A DNA stretch of 64,000 nucleotides, taken from the NCBI RefSeq assembly GCF_000403395.2, contig NZ_KE159677.1, positions 72,745 to 136,744 of the forward strand, written 5' to 3'. Below, in pieces: positions 1-8,784 of the stretch (position 1 is the stretch's first letter; each line of letters opens with the position of its first letter). This DNA comes from Anaerotruncus sp. G3(2012) (GTDB lineage: Bacteria > Bacillota > Clostridia > Oscillospirales > Ruminococcaceae). The notes below the pieces were generated by a model. It did not search any database. It was not told the DNA's origin and saw nothing but the letters and a program-made list of their open reading frames with translations. The translations under genes and the position numbers were made by a program.

Positions 1-466
1 GCAAGGCAAACTGAGGGGGCGTCGCGCGAAGCGCGCTTCGGGCTGAAAGCCCGAGAAGACCCCCGAAGAAGGGCGCTTGCGCCCCGGAAGTTTGGTCTGG
101 AACCCAAACTTCCGTTGCCTCACTGCCCCTCGACCCCGCCACCTTTGAAAAGGTGGACGAAACTTTTGACTCGGTATAAACAGATTCTGTGAAGATTGCA
201 ACGGGTTCGGCGGAGCGGGTAAATGCACCCTGACTGCCGGGATAGGGAGCGCCGATCCAGAACCTGTGAGCCAGTTTGCAGGGGGCTTTGGAACGGAACC
301 GAGACACACCGAGGCGGGCATCCTGCGCCCGGAAGTGTGGTCAAGGAGCATGATTTCTGCTGTCCTAGTCCCAGCCACCCCTGGCTGCTTCCCTGCTGCG
401 AACCGTGTCACGTATTTTGAAGTGCTAAGGCAGGAGAACCGCTTTACTGCCTTTTTCAGGCAGCTT
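1..466. other. Intergenic region with hairpin-rich and structured segments
   Basis: No convincing gene. Bases 20-100 hold short GC-rich hairpins of the kind scattered between genes in GC-rich gut Clostridia. Bases 206-265 can fold with long-range pairing: GGTTCGGCG near 206 matches CGCCGA plus GAACC near 250-263. A further stem (GGGC/GCCC) lies near 316-332. The fold looks more ordered than random spacer, but I could not match it to a riboswitch or RNA family. Its direction is unknown. Confidence 0.35.
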
Positions 467-1375
467 TTAAAAAAATATGGTCAGAATCGGGATCGTGATG
501 AGGCTGGTCAGTGTCGAGATAAAGACGCACTTGGAGGCAAACACCGCATCCGCCCCATACTTGTCGGCGAGGAAAGCGGTAGAACTGCCGACCGGCATAC
601 CGGTGAGAACCACCGAGATCTGGAGGGTGAGCAGATCGGTCCCAAGCAGGCGCAGGATCGCCAGTGTTCCCAGCGGGAACAGGAACTGCCGCACCGCAAC
701 CAGAATAAATGCCTTTTTGTCGAGCACCGTACGGGGGCTGACGCCCGACAGGATCATGCCGATAATCACCATGCCCAGCGGGGTGCTCATCGCCCCCAGA
801 GCCGAAAGCGCCTTGTTCAGCTGCTGGGGAATCGCAGGCTGAAAGAGCATCCGCAGCACGCCCAGCTCGACCGCGATGATCCCCGGGTTGAGCATGACAT
901 TTTTGATCCGCTGTTTCAGCGGCGCATCGGTGAACAGGCTGATGCCAGCCGACCACATCATGATCCGGTTGGGGATGATGAACAGGCTGCCCAGGAAGAG
1001 TCCATCCTGACCATAGGCATCCTGTATGACCGGCAAGCCCGCGAAACCCGAATTGCTGACAAGGGTGCCATATTTCATGATGCATTTTTCCCTTGGGTTG
1101 CACCAGTTGTAGGCATACCTGCCGAACACGAGTGAGACCAGTGCGGAAATCGTGGCAATCGTGAGCACCGAAGCGCCCCGGTAGAGCGTCTCCATGGTGA
1201 ATTCCATGTCAAACGACTGGAACACCATGCAGGGGATCGAGACATAAAGCAGGAAGTTGGTGAAGCTGGGCTGGGCAGCTGCCTTGACCAGATCGGTTTT
1301 GCGGCAGATCCAGCCGATGAGCATATAGAGGAAGAGCACCGACTGGATTTCGGCCATGCGGAAAAACTGTTCCAA
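467..1375 (-). CDS. AEC (auxin efflux carrier) family transporter
   Basis: A 302-residue, strongly hydrophobic protein with about ten predicted membrane segments, the usual size of the AEC family. The N-terminus (FLYMLIGWICRKTDLV) and the glycine- and asparagine-containing helix around residues 110-130 (YGTLVSNSGFAGLPVIQDAYG) fit the family. AEC proteins export or import small organic acids such as malate or malonate by proton-coupled transport in the cytoplasmic membrane. The chosen start is a TTG; an internal ATG seven codons on is the alternative. It follows garD on the same strand but a hairpin with a T tract lies between them, so it is probably a separate unit or expressed by read-through. 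Given the neighbours, an organic-acid substrate from aldarate breakdown is plausible but inferred. Confidence 0.8.
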   Translation of the reverse strand: MEQFFRMAEIQSVLFLYMLIGWICRKTDLVKAAAQPSFTNFLLYVSIPCMVFQSFDMEFTMETLYRGASVLTIATISALVSLVFGRYAYNWCNPREKCIMKYGTLVSNSGFAGLPVIQDAYGQDGLFLGSLFIIPNRIMMWSAGISLFTDAPLKQRIKNVMLNPGIIAVELGVLRMLFQPAIPQQLNKALSALGAMSTPLGMVIIGMILSGVSPRTVLDKKAFILVAVRQFLFPLGTLAILRLLGTDLLTLQISVVLTGMPVGSSTAFLADKYGADAVFASKCVFISTLTSLITIPILTIFF

Positions 1376-1396
1376 ACGATTCGACGACCTTTCCGG

Positions 1397-1432
1397 AAAA
1401 AATGCCCCGCCCTGCGCAGAGCTGGACGGGGC
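1397..1432 (-). terminator. Rho-independent terminator after garD
   Basis: On the minus strand a GC-rich stem (GCCCCG-TCC pairing with GGG-CGGGGC) is followed by a run of Ts. It begins about ten bases beyond the garD stop, so it should end the tctC-tctB-tctA-garD transcript. Confidence 0.75.
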
Positions 1433-1441
1433 TGTGTTACG

Positions 1442-2962
1442 TCAGGTGATCGGCGCAGGGTTAAAGATGCACATATCGTTGTGGAAGCCGTACTGATCCG
1501 AGTAAGGCTCCTTGACACCGCTTGCGACATCCAGAATCAGGTTGAAGATCTCGGTGCCGACCTCGGCGATGGTCGCTTCGCCGGTGGCAACCGGCCCTGC
1601 TGAAACATCGATCAGATCGAACCAGTGGTCCTTCATCTCGTTACGGCTGCATACCTTGATGACCGGAGCCACATCCAGGCCATACGGGGTGCCGCGCCCG
1701 GTCATAAAGACCTGGAGCCCGATCCCGCTCGCCACCTGGCTCGGCCCGCAGACAATGTCGCTCGCCGGGGTGGCGGCGTAGATCAGGCCATGCTTTGTGG
1801 GCTTTTCGGCGGGGGAAAGCACCTCGACGATCGGGCTGGTACCGCTCTTGGCGATCGAGCCCATGGCCTTCTCGACAATGTTCGCCAGGCCGCCCTTCTT
1901 GTTGCCGGGGGTGGGGTTGGCGTCGCGGTCCACGCCGCCCGCGTCGAGATAGTCGTCATACCATTTCATCTCTTCGGCCAGACGGTCGCGGGTATGTGCG
2001 TCCGGGCAGCGCGCGGCGAGCATATGTACGCCGTCACGCACCTCGGTGACCTCACTGAACATCACCGTACCGCCGCCCTTGACCAGCAGGTCGGCCGCGT
2101 AACCCGCGCTCGGGTTGGCAGTCAGGCCGCTGAACGCATCGCTGCCGCCGCACTGCATCCCAATGAGCAGCTCGGACAGGGGCAGCTCCTCGCGCCGCCG
2201 CTGATCGAGCTTTTTCAGCTTGGTTTCCGCCATGTCCAGGATCGCCTGCATCATGGCATCATGGCCCTTCCAGTCCTGTAGGGTCAGGCAGTTTTCGGGG
2301 GTGATGTCCTCGGGCGGGAGTACCCGGTCGTAGGTCAGCTTTTCGCATCCCAGCCCCACCACCATGATCTCGCCGCCGAAATTCGGATGGCGGATCACAT
2401 TGGTGATCGCGCGGATCGGGATAACCGCCATCGGCGCGTTGATCGCAACGCCGCAGCCGTAGGGATGGTTGATCGCAACCACCCCATCCACATGGGGGTA
2501 TTTGGGAAGCAGTTCCTTCTTGATCCGCTCGACCGCTACCCGCACCACGCCTGCCGCACACTGCACAGTGGTCACGATACCCAACAGGTTACGGGTGCCG
2601 GCAGGGCCGGTTTTGTTGCGGTAGCCCATCCAGGTTTTACGCGGCGGGTCGGGCAGGTCCTCGACCGGGACAAGATTTGTGCCGAATGGCATGTTGTCCA
2701 GCGCGGGGCTTTCGGGCAGGTCGAGCATATGCTCATTGATCCAGCTCCCCATTGGGATTGCATCCTTTGCATATCCCAAAACCACCCCATAGCGGATGAT
2801 CTCTCCACCCTTTGGAATATCTGTCAGGGCGATTTTATGCGCCTGCGGGATCGGCTCACGGGCGGTCAGGCCCGGCAGGACCAGGGTATCAGCCGCGATA
2901 TCCTGAACGGCAATCGCGACATTGTCTTTGTCAGTCACTTTAATGACAAGCGGAGCACTCAT
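1442..2962 (-). CDS. garD: Galactarate dehydratase
   Basis: A 506-residue protein matching the whole length of E. coli GarD as I remember it. It converts D-galactarate to 5-dehydro-4-deoxy-D-glucarate plus water, in the cytoplasm. Residues 1-90 form the SAF-type N-terminal domain; the rest is the UxaA/GarD catalytic part. Diagnostic stretches include VDGVVAINHPYGCGVAINAP, GLGCEKL, GMQCGGSDAFSG, NPTPGNKKGGLANIVEKA and the C-terminal FNPAPIT. GarD is preferred over altronate dehydratase UxaA because of the length and the conserved SDAFSG and WYDDYLDAGG regions. It starts 15 bases after the tctA stop, so uptake and first catabolic step are co-transcribed. The product is the same as that of GudD encoded on the other strand at 8.8 kb. 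Confidence 0.93.
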   Translation of the reverse strand: MSAPLVIKVTDKDNVAIAVQDIAADTLVLPGLTAREPIPQAHKIALTDIPKGGEIIRYGVVLGYAKDAIPMGSWINEHMLDLPESPALDNMPFGTNLVPVEDLPDPPRKTWMGYRNKTGPAGTRNLLGIVTTVQCAAGVVRVAVERIKKELLPKYPHVDGVVAINHPYGCGVAINAPMAVIPIRAITNVIRHPNFGGEIMVVGLGCEKLTYDRVLPPEDITPENCLTLQDWKGHDAMMQAILDMAETKLKKLDQRRREELPLSELLIGMQCGGSDAFSGLTANPSAGYAADLLVKGGGTVMFSEVTEVRDGVHMLAARCPDAHTRDRLAEEMKWYDDYLDAGGVDRDANPTPGNKKGGLANIVEKAMGSIAKSGTSPIVEVLSPAEKPTKHGLIYAATPASDIVCGPSQVASGIGLQVFMTGRGTPYGLDVAPVIKVCSRNEMKDHWFDLIDVSAGPVATGEATIAEVGTEIFNLILDVASGVKEPYSDQYGFHNDMCIFNPAPIT

Positions 2963-2977
2963 AATCGAAACCCCCGT

Positions 2978-4474
2978 TTACTGCGCCGCTTCGGCGGCTT
3001 TTTTCTTTTTGTCTTTGGCATTGTCCCACAGCGCGTAGGCGACCGATGCGACAATCAGCAGCCAGATGAACCAGCCGATCGGGCGGCTGAAAAAGACCAT
3101 CAGGCTACCGCCCGACGCGCTGATCGACTGGATGAAATAGTTTTCGAGGTCTTTGCCGAGGATGAATCCAATCAGGAAGCAGGACGCGGGAATCTTGATC
3201 TTGCCGAAGATGTATCCGACAATACCGAAAATGAGCAGCGCCCAGACATCGAAGATACGGCCATTCTTGGTGGCATAAGCACCGACAATGCAGATCATGA
3301 TGATGACCGGATAGAGCCGCTGGCGCGGGATATAGATGATCTTGCTGATCCACTTGATCGGGTAGAACATGCAGACAAACATGATGATATTGCAGAGCAG
3401 CAGCGCCACAAGGATGGTATTCCAGGTATTGGGGTTCTGGGTGATGAAGAGCGGGCCAACCTGGATACCCTGAAGCATGAACGCCGAGATGAGGACCGCA
3501 GTGGTCGAGTCGCCCGGGATGCCCAGCGAGAGCAGCGGGATCAGCGCACCGCCGGTCAGGCCGTTGTTGGAGGCCTCGGAAGCAACCAGACCTTCCGCGG
3601 CACCGGTGCCGAGCAGTTCCGGATGCTTGGAGAAGTTTTTGGCCTGCGCATAGGCGAGGATCGAAGCAGCCGAACCGCCGACGCCCGGCAGAACGCCCAT
3701 AAAGGTGCCGATCAGCGAGGAACGGATCAGGTTGACCCCCTGCCCCTTGAAGTCGGCGAACGAGAACTTCTCGGTCGAAGAGGTGCCGTTATCCATCTTC
3801 TCGACCTTAAACCGCATCCCCTCTTCCGCCTCTTCGAAGATCTGGGAGATCGCGAACAGGCCGATCAGGACCGGGAGCAGCTGGAACCCGTCCTGCATCT
3901 TGCTCCGCATGAAGTCGGGGACCATCCGGTAAGCGTTGTTGACGCTGAACATCCCCATCAGGCTGATGAGAACACCGAAGAAGCCCGCAAAGATGCCGCG
4001 CAGCATCTGCCCTTTGGAGAGCGCCGCAATAACGGTGAGTGCAAAGAGGATGATGAGGAATTTTTCAACTGAGGAGAATTTCAGCGCCGCGGCGGAAAGC
4101 AGCGGGGTGAAAAGGGCCAGCGCGATCAGGGAGATGATGCCGCCGACAAAGCTGGCAACGATACCAACCTTGAGGGCGCGCTCGCCTGCGCCGCGTTTGG
4201 CCATCGGGTAGCCGTCGAAGGTGGTGGTGATCGAGGACGGCGTGCCGGGGATGTTGATGAGGATTGCGGGAATCAGACCGCCCGAAATACCGCCGACATA
4301 GAGTCCAAGCAGCAGGTAAAGAGCGGTTTCGAGGTCATAGGCATAGGTCAGCGGCAGGAATACCGCAACCGCCATGGTGGCGGTCATGCCGGGGATCGCG
4401 CCGAATATGATGCCGACAACGACGCCCATCGCGGCGACCAGAATCTGCGAAATGCCAATGGTAAAAGGCAACAT
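2978..4474 (-). CDS. tctA: Tripartite tricarboxylate transporter, large membrane subunit TctA
   Basis: A 498-residue membrane protein of the TctA family, normal length, with about twelve hydrophobic segments. Family motifs are visible: GIIFGAIPGMTATMAVAVFLP near residues 23-43, IPGTPSS near 75, GVLPGVGGSAAS near 260-272, and LGIPGDSTTAVL near 318-329. It is the channel-forming subunit that works with TctB and the extracytoplasmic binding protein TctC, driven by ion gradients. It lies between tctB (18 bases upstream) and garD (15 bases downstream). The coupling with garD makes galactarate, glucarate or a related dicarboxylate sugar acid the likely substrate rather than citrate; this is inferred from context. 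Confidence 0.93.
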   Translation of the reverse strand: MLPFTIGISQILVAAMGVVVGIIFGAIPGMTATMAVAVFLPLTYAYDLETALYLLLGLYVGGISGGLIPAILINIPGTPSSITTTFDGYPMAKRGAGERALKVGIVASFVGGIISLIALALFTPLLSAAALKFSSVEKFLIILFALTVIAALSKGQMLRGIFAGFFGVLISLMGMFSVNNAYRMVPDFMRSKMQDGFQLLPVLIGLFAISQIFEEAEEGMRFKVEKMDNGTSSTEKFSFADFKGQGVNLIRSSLIGTFMGVLPGVGGSAASILAYAQAKNFSKHPELLGTGAAEGLVASEASNNGLTGGALIPLLSLGIPGDSTTAVLISAFMLQGIQVGPLFITQNPNTWNTILVALLLCNIIMFVCMFYPIKWISKIIYIPRQRLYPVIIMICIVGAYATKNGRIFDVWALLIFGIVGYIFGKIKIPASCFLIGFILGKDLENYFIQSISASGGSLMVFFSRPIGWFIWLLIVASVAYALWDNAKDKKKKAAEAAQ

Positions 4475-4492
4475 TCAGTTCACCAGCCCTTC

Positions 4493-4930
4493 TTAATAAA
4501 TCGTAAAGCCGAAGTCGGCAAAGGTGATCGAGCACATCCCGCTTGGAAGTGTGATATTGAACACGATGCCGAACATCACGCTGATGAGCAGCGAGGCAAC
4601 CACCGCAATGACCGCGCTGCCGATCAGCGCCTTTTTGCTGGTGCCGGTGTAAAGCACATTGAAGAGGAAAACAAAGATCAGACTGGTCACCGTAAAGCCG
4701 ATGACGTCCAGCGCAAAGATGTAGCCTGCAAACAGGAGCAGCGTGCCCCACAGCTTCATCTTGTCATAGTTCTCGAGAAAGAACCTGCCGGGCTTCTGGA
4801 AGAACGGCTTGCCCTCCTGCACGCGGGCGCGGCCCTCGGTGAGGATAATGGCGGCAAGCAGAACCACAAGGACCCCCATCGTGATGATCGGGACGATCCA
4901 GTGCTCGGTTGAGTACACTACCTGAATCAT
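4493..4930 (-). CDS. tctB: Tripartite tricarboxylate transporter, small membrane subunit TctB
   Basis: A 145-residue protein with four predicted membrane helices, matching TctB in size and order of genes. TctB is poorly conserved in sequence and is recognised mainly by hydrophobic pattern and position between tctC and tctA. The first helix is at residues 11-31 and a charged cytoplasmic stretch (EGRARVQEGKPFFQKPGRF) follows before the next three helices. It would form the membrane complex with TctA. Confidence 0.85.
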   Translation of the reverse strand: MIQVVYSTEHWIVPIITMGVLVVLLAAIILTEGRARVQEGKPFFQKPGRFFLENYDKMKLWGTLLLFAGYIFALDVIGFTVTSLIFVFLFNVLYTGTSKKALIGSAVIAVVASLLISVMFGIVFNITLPSGMCSITFADFGFTIY

Positions 4931-5054
4931 GAAAACACTCCTTTGGCGATGGATTCTAGCGGCGGGGGCCCTGCCCCCTGACCCCGCGATTTTTTCAAAA
5001 AACCGAGTAAATCTTTAAGATTACAGAACAGTTTCCAAACAGGGCCTAGAAAGT

Positions 5055-5080
5055 GCGGGCGCGCAGAACTGCACGCCCGC
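5055..5080 (-). terminator. Hairpin between tctC and tctB (possible attenuator)
   Basis: On the minus strand GCGGGCG pairs with CGCCCGC, 19 bases after the tctC stop, followed by only a weak pyrimidine run. Such hairpins after binding-protein genes commonly lower expression of the downstream membrane subunits or stabilise the upstream mRNA. The 168-base gap also holds a GGGGGCCCTGCCCCC-type palindromic segment near 4964-4982. Confidence 0.45.
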
Positions 5081-5098
5081 GCCGGGAATCCGGAATAA

Positions 5099-6211
5099 TC
5101 AGGTCAGGGAGTCAAGGCTGGGGCTGCGCTCGATCAGCTCGGAGCACATCTCGCGTTTGTCGTAGATGAACTTCTGGGAAGCCTCCACGCCAACCTCGTC
5201 AGCGCTCAGGGTGTTGTAGAAGAGTTTCGCCATATCCGCCTGGAACTGGGGATCCTCGGTGACCTTCTTCATCGCCGCTTCATACTCGGCCAGAACCGAA
5301 GCGTCCATATCCTTCGGGAAGTACATTGCGAAGTCCTTCGCAAAGTCGAACGGAGCGCCGTTGAAGGTGACGCCATCATCCGCCATCGAATCGATCTCAA
5401 CACCGTTGACAGTGCCGCACGAACCGAACATGGTCATCTTGAGCTGATCCTGTACGCCGTCCTCGGTGTACTGGGCAAATGCGGAGGTATCGCCATAGAT
5501 GACATCCGCATTGCGGTCCCACAGGCGCTGGAGCTTCTCAGCGGTGGTGCCGCCAACGATCGCTTTGATCCGTCCGGCAACCTCGTCACCATAGGTTTCC
5601 TGCACATAGAGATAGTAGGCTGCGAAGCAGAGGTGGGAGGTTGCGCCCGACTCAATATTGAACGAAACGGTCTTATCCGGGTTGTCGATCAGGTACTGGG
5701 TGACCTCGCTCAGCTTGGCGTAGGGGGATTCCGCCGCAGCGCCGAAGCAGCCGCCCGGGTTCTGCCCAATGCGCGGGCCGACCGTCATTGTCTCGAGCGC
5801 GTAGTCCTCGGAAACCGAGCCGAACAGGACGCTCAGGAAGGTCATGTCGTGGAACATCATGACTGTTTTTCCGTCTCCCTTGGCGTTGGCAATCTCGTCA
5901 AGCGCGGCCGCGTTTCCAATCGCGTCGACCTTGCCGTTGAAGCCCATCTCAGCCGAAAGGTAACGGGTGACCAGGTCGGCGATCATGTAGGAGTCGCCGG
6001 AGGTGGAGGTGGAGCCGATAACCACGCGGACGTTCTGCCCTTTCAGGCTGCTCGCACCCGCGCCGGCCGGAGCCGCTGCCGCAGGGGCGCTGGAATCGCC
6101 GCCCGAAGCGGCGGGTGCTGTGCTGTTGGAGCCGCCGCCTACTGTGCAGGCCGCCATAGAGAGCGCCATCGCGCCGGAAAGCAGCAGAGAGACAAATTTT
6201 TTCAGTTTCAT
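5099..6211 (-). CDS. tctC: Tripartite tricarboxylate transporter substrate-binding lipoprotein TctC
   Basis: A 370-residue lipoprotein. The start at 6211 is chosen over a longer frame because it gives a proper lipoprotein signal (MKLKKFVSLLLSGAMALSMAAC, lipidated Cys at residue 22) and sits behind an AGGAG box. A Ser/Ala-rich linker (about residues 24-56) is followed by the TctC/Bug-type binding fold beginning LKGQNVRVVIGSTSTSGDSY. The protein would capture the organic acid outside the membrane and deliver it to TctAB. The sequence is diverged from the classic Bug proteins of proteobacteria, so the family call rests partly on the tctB-tctA neighbours. It heads the operon tctC-tctB-tctA-garD, so its ligand is probably an aldarate. 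Confidence 0.8.
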   Translation of the reverse strand: MKLKKFVSLLLSGAMALSMAACTVGGGSNSTAPAASGGDSSAPAAAAPAGAGASSLKGQNVRVVIGSTSTSGDSYMIADLVTRYLSAEMGFNGKVDAIGNAAALDEIANAKGDGKTVMMFHDMTFLSVLFGSVSEDYALETMTVGPRIGQNPGGCFGAAAESPYAKLSEVTQYLIDNPDKTVSFNIESGATSHLCFAAYYLYVQETYGDEVAGRIKAIVGGTTAEKLQRLWDRNADVIYGDTSAFAQYTEDGVQDQLKMTMFGSCGTVNGVEIDSMADDGVTFNGAPFDFAKDFAMYFPKDMDASVLAEYEAAMKKVTEDPQFQADMAKLFYNTLSADEVGVEASQKFIYDKREMCSELIERSPSLDSLT

Positions 6212-6281
6212 AAAGTTTCTCCTTCTTCTTTTCATAAAGTGTTTGATCCATACGGTAGGAATCGACACTGCCCGACCGCTG

Positions 6282-6310
6282 TGATTAAAGAATAACAAAC
6301 TTTTTGTAAA
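6282..6310 (-). promoter_or_regulatory. Candidate sigma-A promoter of the tctC operon
   Basis: On the minus strand TTTACA and TAATCA are separated by 17 bases, about 70 bases before the tctC start. The surrounding 200 bases are very AT-rich compared with the genes. No regulator gene lies next to it. Confidence 0.45.
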
Positions 6311-6366
6311 GTTTCTATTGACAAAAAAGAAAAAACAAGGCTCCAAATTTTTCATCCTCTCCAATT

Positions 6367-6403
6367 TTTCACAAATTGAAATCTTCCTTGATTTTTTGTG
6401 AAA
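6367..6403. repeat. Inverted repeat TTTCACAAA / TTTGTGAAA upstream of tctC
   Basis: Two perfect 9-base arms separated by 19 bases lie in the AT-rich region, upstream of the tctC promoter candidate. This may be a binding site for an aldarate-responsive regulator or simply a hairpin; no regulator is encoded nearby. Confidence 0.35.
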
Positions 6404-6580
6404 TTTATATTTCGTTTTTATCCCTATTTTACTTGAGATATGGATAGATGGGTTTCCAGTTTTAGATTTTGACAAAAATAAAAATGCATTCTTATGCACT
6501 TTACCAGTTTACAAATGCAGACCTGATTCTGTAATCTTAGGCTCAAACTGTTTATTATTAGAGCCTGTATTTGTAATCAG

Positions 6581-6648
6581 GGGATGCTGGATGTGCGAGG
6601 GATTTTGCTGCCCCGCAAGGCGAAAAAATGCAGACAATCCTTTGTGTA
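6581..6648 (+). repeat. Interspersed repeat, copy 1
   Basis: These 68 bases match 15197-15264 with 57 of 68 identities by my alignment, same orientation. Both copies lie directly upstream of a plus-strand gene start. No coding potential is evident. Confidence 0.75.
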
Positions 6649-6748
6649 TTACAGGATTTTTCGGCACAGCAGGCCGGAAAAAGGCCCTCTCAGATCGTGC
6701 CGAATGGTCGCGAATACGGGTCCTTAATAAGGAAAGGAACATACCACT

Positions 6749-7603
6749 ATGGAAAAAACGCTCCAGGAACTCTGCCGGCAGTACCGCCGCTATCGGATGT
6801 GTGTACTGGCCTTTCTGCCGCTTCTGGGCGCTGCGGCAATCTGCGCCTTTTTCAACCGGACGCTCACCCTCCTGCTGCTGGGAACGGCGGTCGCCTACCA
6901 GCTTTTCTATCTGCGCCGCCGCCAGAAGCAGTATCTGCGCGAGCTGATCCGCGCCAATCTGGAATCCACCGTCTGCCAGAAGCTGGGCGCGGAACCGCCG
7001 GAGGAGCGGGGCGGGGGGACGGTCACCCCGCGCGCGGTGCGCGCCGCACAACTGATGCCGTTCGACGAAACAGAGGGCTGCTGCCTGTTGGTGCAGGGGA
7101 TCACCGGGACGCTCGGCGGGATGCCGGTGTCGGTCTGCGACGCCACCTTCGGGCAGACATTCCATTTGGTGAAAAACGGCCGCAAACGGGTGCACTTCAC
7201 CTGCGGCGTATGGGTCCGGCTTCAGCTTCCCGCCGATACCGGCGCGGACTGGCGGCTGCTCGACCCCGACGCGATCCCCACCCCGATCCGGCAGGATTTT
7301 TATGCCGCCCAGTCATCCCTTGAGCCTGCCGGGACGCTGGACGACCGATGGGTGTTCTATCGTGCGGCAGGGGAGCCTTCCGGGAAGCTGCTCCGCAAAG
7401 CGGGCGAGCTGGCGGGTTATACGCCCGGCAAAGCGGCGTTCTCATTGCAGGGGGACACGCTGACCGTCTTTCTGCGGGACCGGTTCCTGGCGCGCCCGGT
7501 CTCGATGAAAAGCGCGCCTACCGCCGCGCTTCTGCAATTCGACCCCTTGCCCGAATTAGACTATATCCTGCGATGTGCGCAGTCACTGACGGCAAAAAAG
7601 TGA
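6749..7603 (+). CDS. Hypothetical membrane-anchored protein
   Basis: A 284-residue protein I do not recognise. Residues about 17-55 form two adjacent hydrophobic helices with a very short turn, followed by a basic, arginine-rich stretch (YLRRRQKQYLRELIRANLE) and a soluble domain of about 210 residues. The hairpin anchor with a cytoplasmic domain is the only structural statement I can support. The start follows an AAGGAAAGGA box. It stands alone between the tct operon and the glucarate genes, with one copy of the dispersed repeat upstream, and nothing ties it to sugar-acid metabolism. Confidence 0.65.
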   Translation: MEKTLQELCRQYRRYRMCVLAFLPLLGAAAICAFFNRTLTLLLLGTAVAYQLFYLRRRQKQYLRELIRANLESTVCQKLGAEPPEERGGGTVTPRAVRAAQLMPFDETEGCCLLVQGITGTLGGMPVSVCDATFGQTFHLVKNGRKRVHFTCGVWVRLQLPADTGADWRLLDPDAIPTPIRQDFYAAQSSLEPAGTLDDRWVFYRAAGEPSGKLLRKAGELAGYTPGKAAFSLQGDTLTVFLRDRFLARPVSMKSAPTAALLQFDPLPELDYILRCAQSLTAKK

Positions 7604-7696
7604 GATAAATTTTTCAGAAATGAAAAATATTGTTTCTAATTTTGAAATTTCAACAGATTGGACAGGGAACTGCTGCGCGTTTCGTGGTTTTGCCTA

Positions 7697-7725
7697 TTGT
7701 ATCCGGCGCACGAAATCTTTACACT
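7697..7725 (+). promoter_or_regulatory. Candidate promoter of the glucarate operon
   Basis: TTGTAT and TACACT are separated by 17 bases, about 105 bases before the first gene. A GGCCGC/GCGGCC hairpin (7789-7808) lies just ahead of the ribosome-binding site AAGGAGG and could affect translation. Confidence 0.45.
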
Positions 7726-7830
7726 AAAAGACGGATTCGACACAAATCCTGAGCCGGCACTGTCAGGCCGATGCTGAAAACCGCGAAGGCCGCTTCTGTC
7801 TGCGGCCATCATTAAGGAGGGCATCCTATC

Positions 7831-8748
7831 ATGTACAAACCTTATGGCATTATCCCGCCTATCATCACCCCGTTTGATGAAAACGGACGCATTGATTATC
7901 CCGCGCTTGCCAAGATGGCTGTCCATCTGGTTGACAACGGTGTCCATGGCCTGTTCCCCTTTGGCACCACCGGGGAATTTTATGCTGTCTCGGATGAGGA
8001 ATACGTCAAGGCGATCGAAACAGTGCGCGATGCTGTGGCCGGCAAAACCAACCGGTACGGCAAACCCATCCAGCTGATTGCAGGATGCAGCCATATCACC
8101 ACCCGCGAGGTTGTGCGGCTGATCAAGCTGGTGGAAGGGGTCGGTGGATATGATGCCGTCAGCGTTCTGACGCCGATGTTCGTCAGCCAGACTCAGGATG
8201 AGCTGTATGCCTACTATAAGACGATTGCCGACAGCACCACCATGCCGGTCATTATGTATAACAACCTGCCCAAAACCAATGTAACCATCACCCCCGCGAC
8301 TGCTGCGCGTCTGGCGAAGGACTGCGGCAACATCATCGGCGTGAAGGATTCCACCGGCGACATGACCAATACCGGTGAATATCTGCGCCTGACGATGGAA
8401 GAGCGCGACCATTTCAACGTCATGATGGGCCGCGATACCCTCATCTATGCCGCGCTGCACTATGGCTGCTCGGGCGCGGTGGCATCCTGCGCAAATGTGG
8501 CGCCCCGTGTGGTTGCCGATATCTACGACAAGTTTATGGACGGGGACTGGAAGGGCGCTCTGGAAGCCCAGTACCGCCTCGCTCCGCTGCGCATCGCCTG
8601 CGGCATGGGTACCTTCCCCGAGGTGATCAAAGAGGGGCTTGTCCTGCAGGGAATCCCGGTCGGAAAATGCCTCGAGCCGATCGCCGAGCTGCGCCCCGAC
8701 GAGAAGGAAAAGCTGCGTCAGGTGCTTGTTGACATGAATCTGATCTGA
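7831..8748 (+). CDS. DapA/NanA-family lyase, probable 5-dehydro-4-deoxyglucarate aldolase or dehydratase
   Basis: A 305-residue protein of the dihydrodipicolinate synthase/N-acetylneuraminate lyase family, typical length. Visible family features are GTTGEF (residues 45-50), the catalytic Tyr in MYNNLP (Tyr143) and the Schiff-base Lys in GVKDSTGD (Lys172). It is the first gene of the cluster with gudD, a glycerate kinase and a 2-hydroxyacid dehydrogenase. Family members in such operons act on 5-dehydro-4-deoxyglucarate, either by dehydration and decarboxylation to 2,5-dioxopentanoate (KdgD) or by retro-aldol cleavage. The downstream reductase and kinase, and the absence of a dioxopentanoate dehydrogenase, favour cleavage to pyruvate and tartronate semialdehyde. 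Family certain; exact reaction inferred. Confidence 0.85.
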   Translation: MYKPYGIIPPIITPFDENGRIDYPALAKMAVHLVDNGVHGLFPFGTTGEFYAVSDEEYVKAIETVRDAVAGKTNRYGKPIQLIAGCSHITTREVVRLIKLVEGVGGYDAVSVLTPMFVSQTQDELYAYYKTIADSTTMPVIMYNNLPKTNVTITPATAARLAKDCGNIIGVKDSTGDMTNTGEYLRLTMEERDHFNVMMGRDTLIYAALHYGCSGAVASCANVAPRVVADIYDKFMDGDWKGALEAQYRLAPLRIACGMGTFPEVIKEGLVLQGIPVGKCLEPIAELRPDEKEKLRQVLVDMNLI

Positions 8749-8784
8749 AATCGTGCATCTTTTTTGAAAAGGAGAAATGACCTT

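Noticed and set aside
2387-4072. 561-codon open frame on the plus strand
   Set aside because: Antisense to garD and tctA, which are unambiguous.
4960-5000. GGGGGCCCTGCCCCC-type segment as a terminator of tctC
   Set aside because: It lies just before the tctB start in the minus direction, with a T run on the wrong side; similar segments recur as generic intergenic sequence.
6212-6499. Extended N-terminus of TctC starting at 6499
   Set aside because: Would add 96 residues of AT-rich, unconserved sequence before a clear lipoprotein signal peptide with its own AGGAG box.
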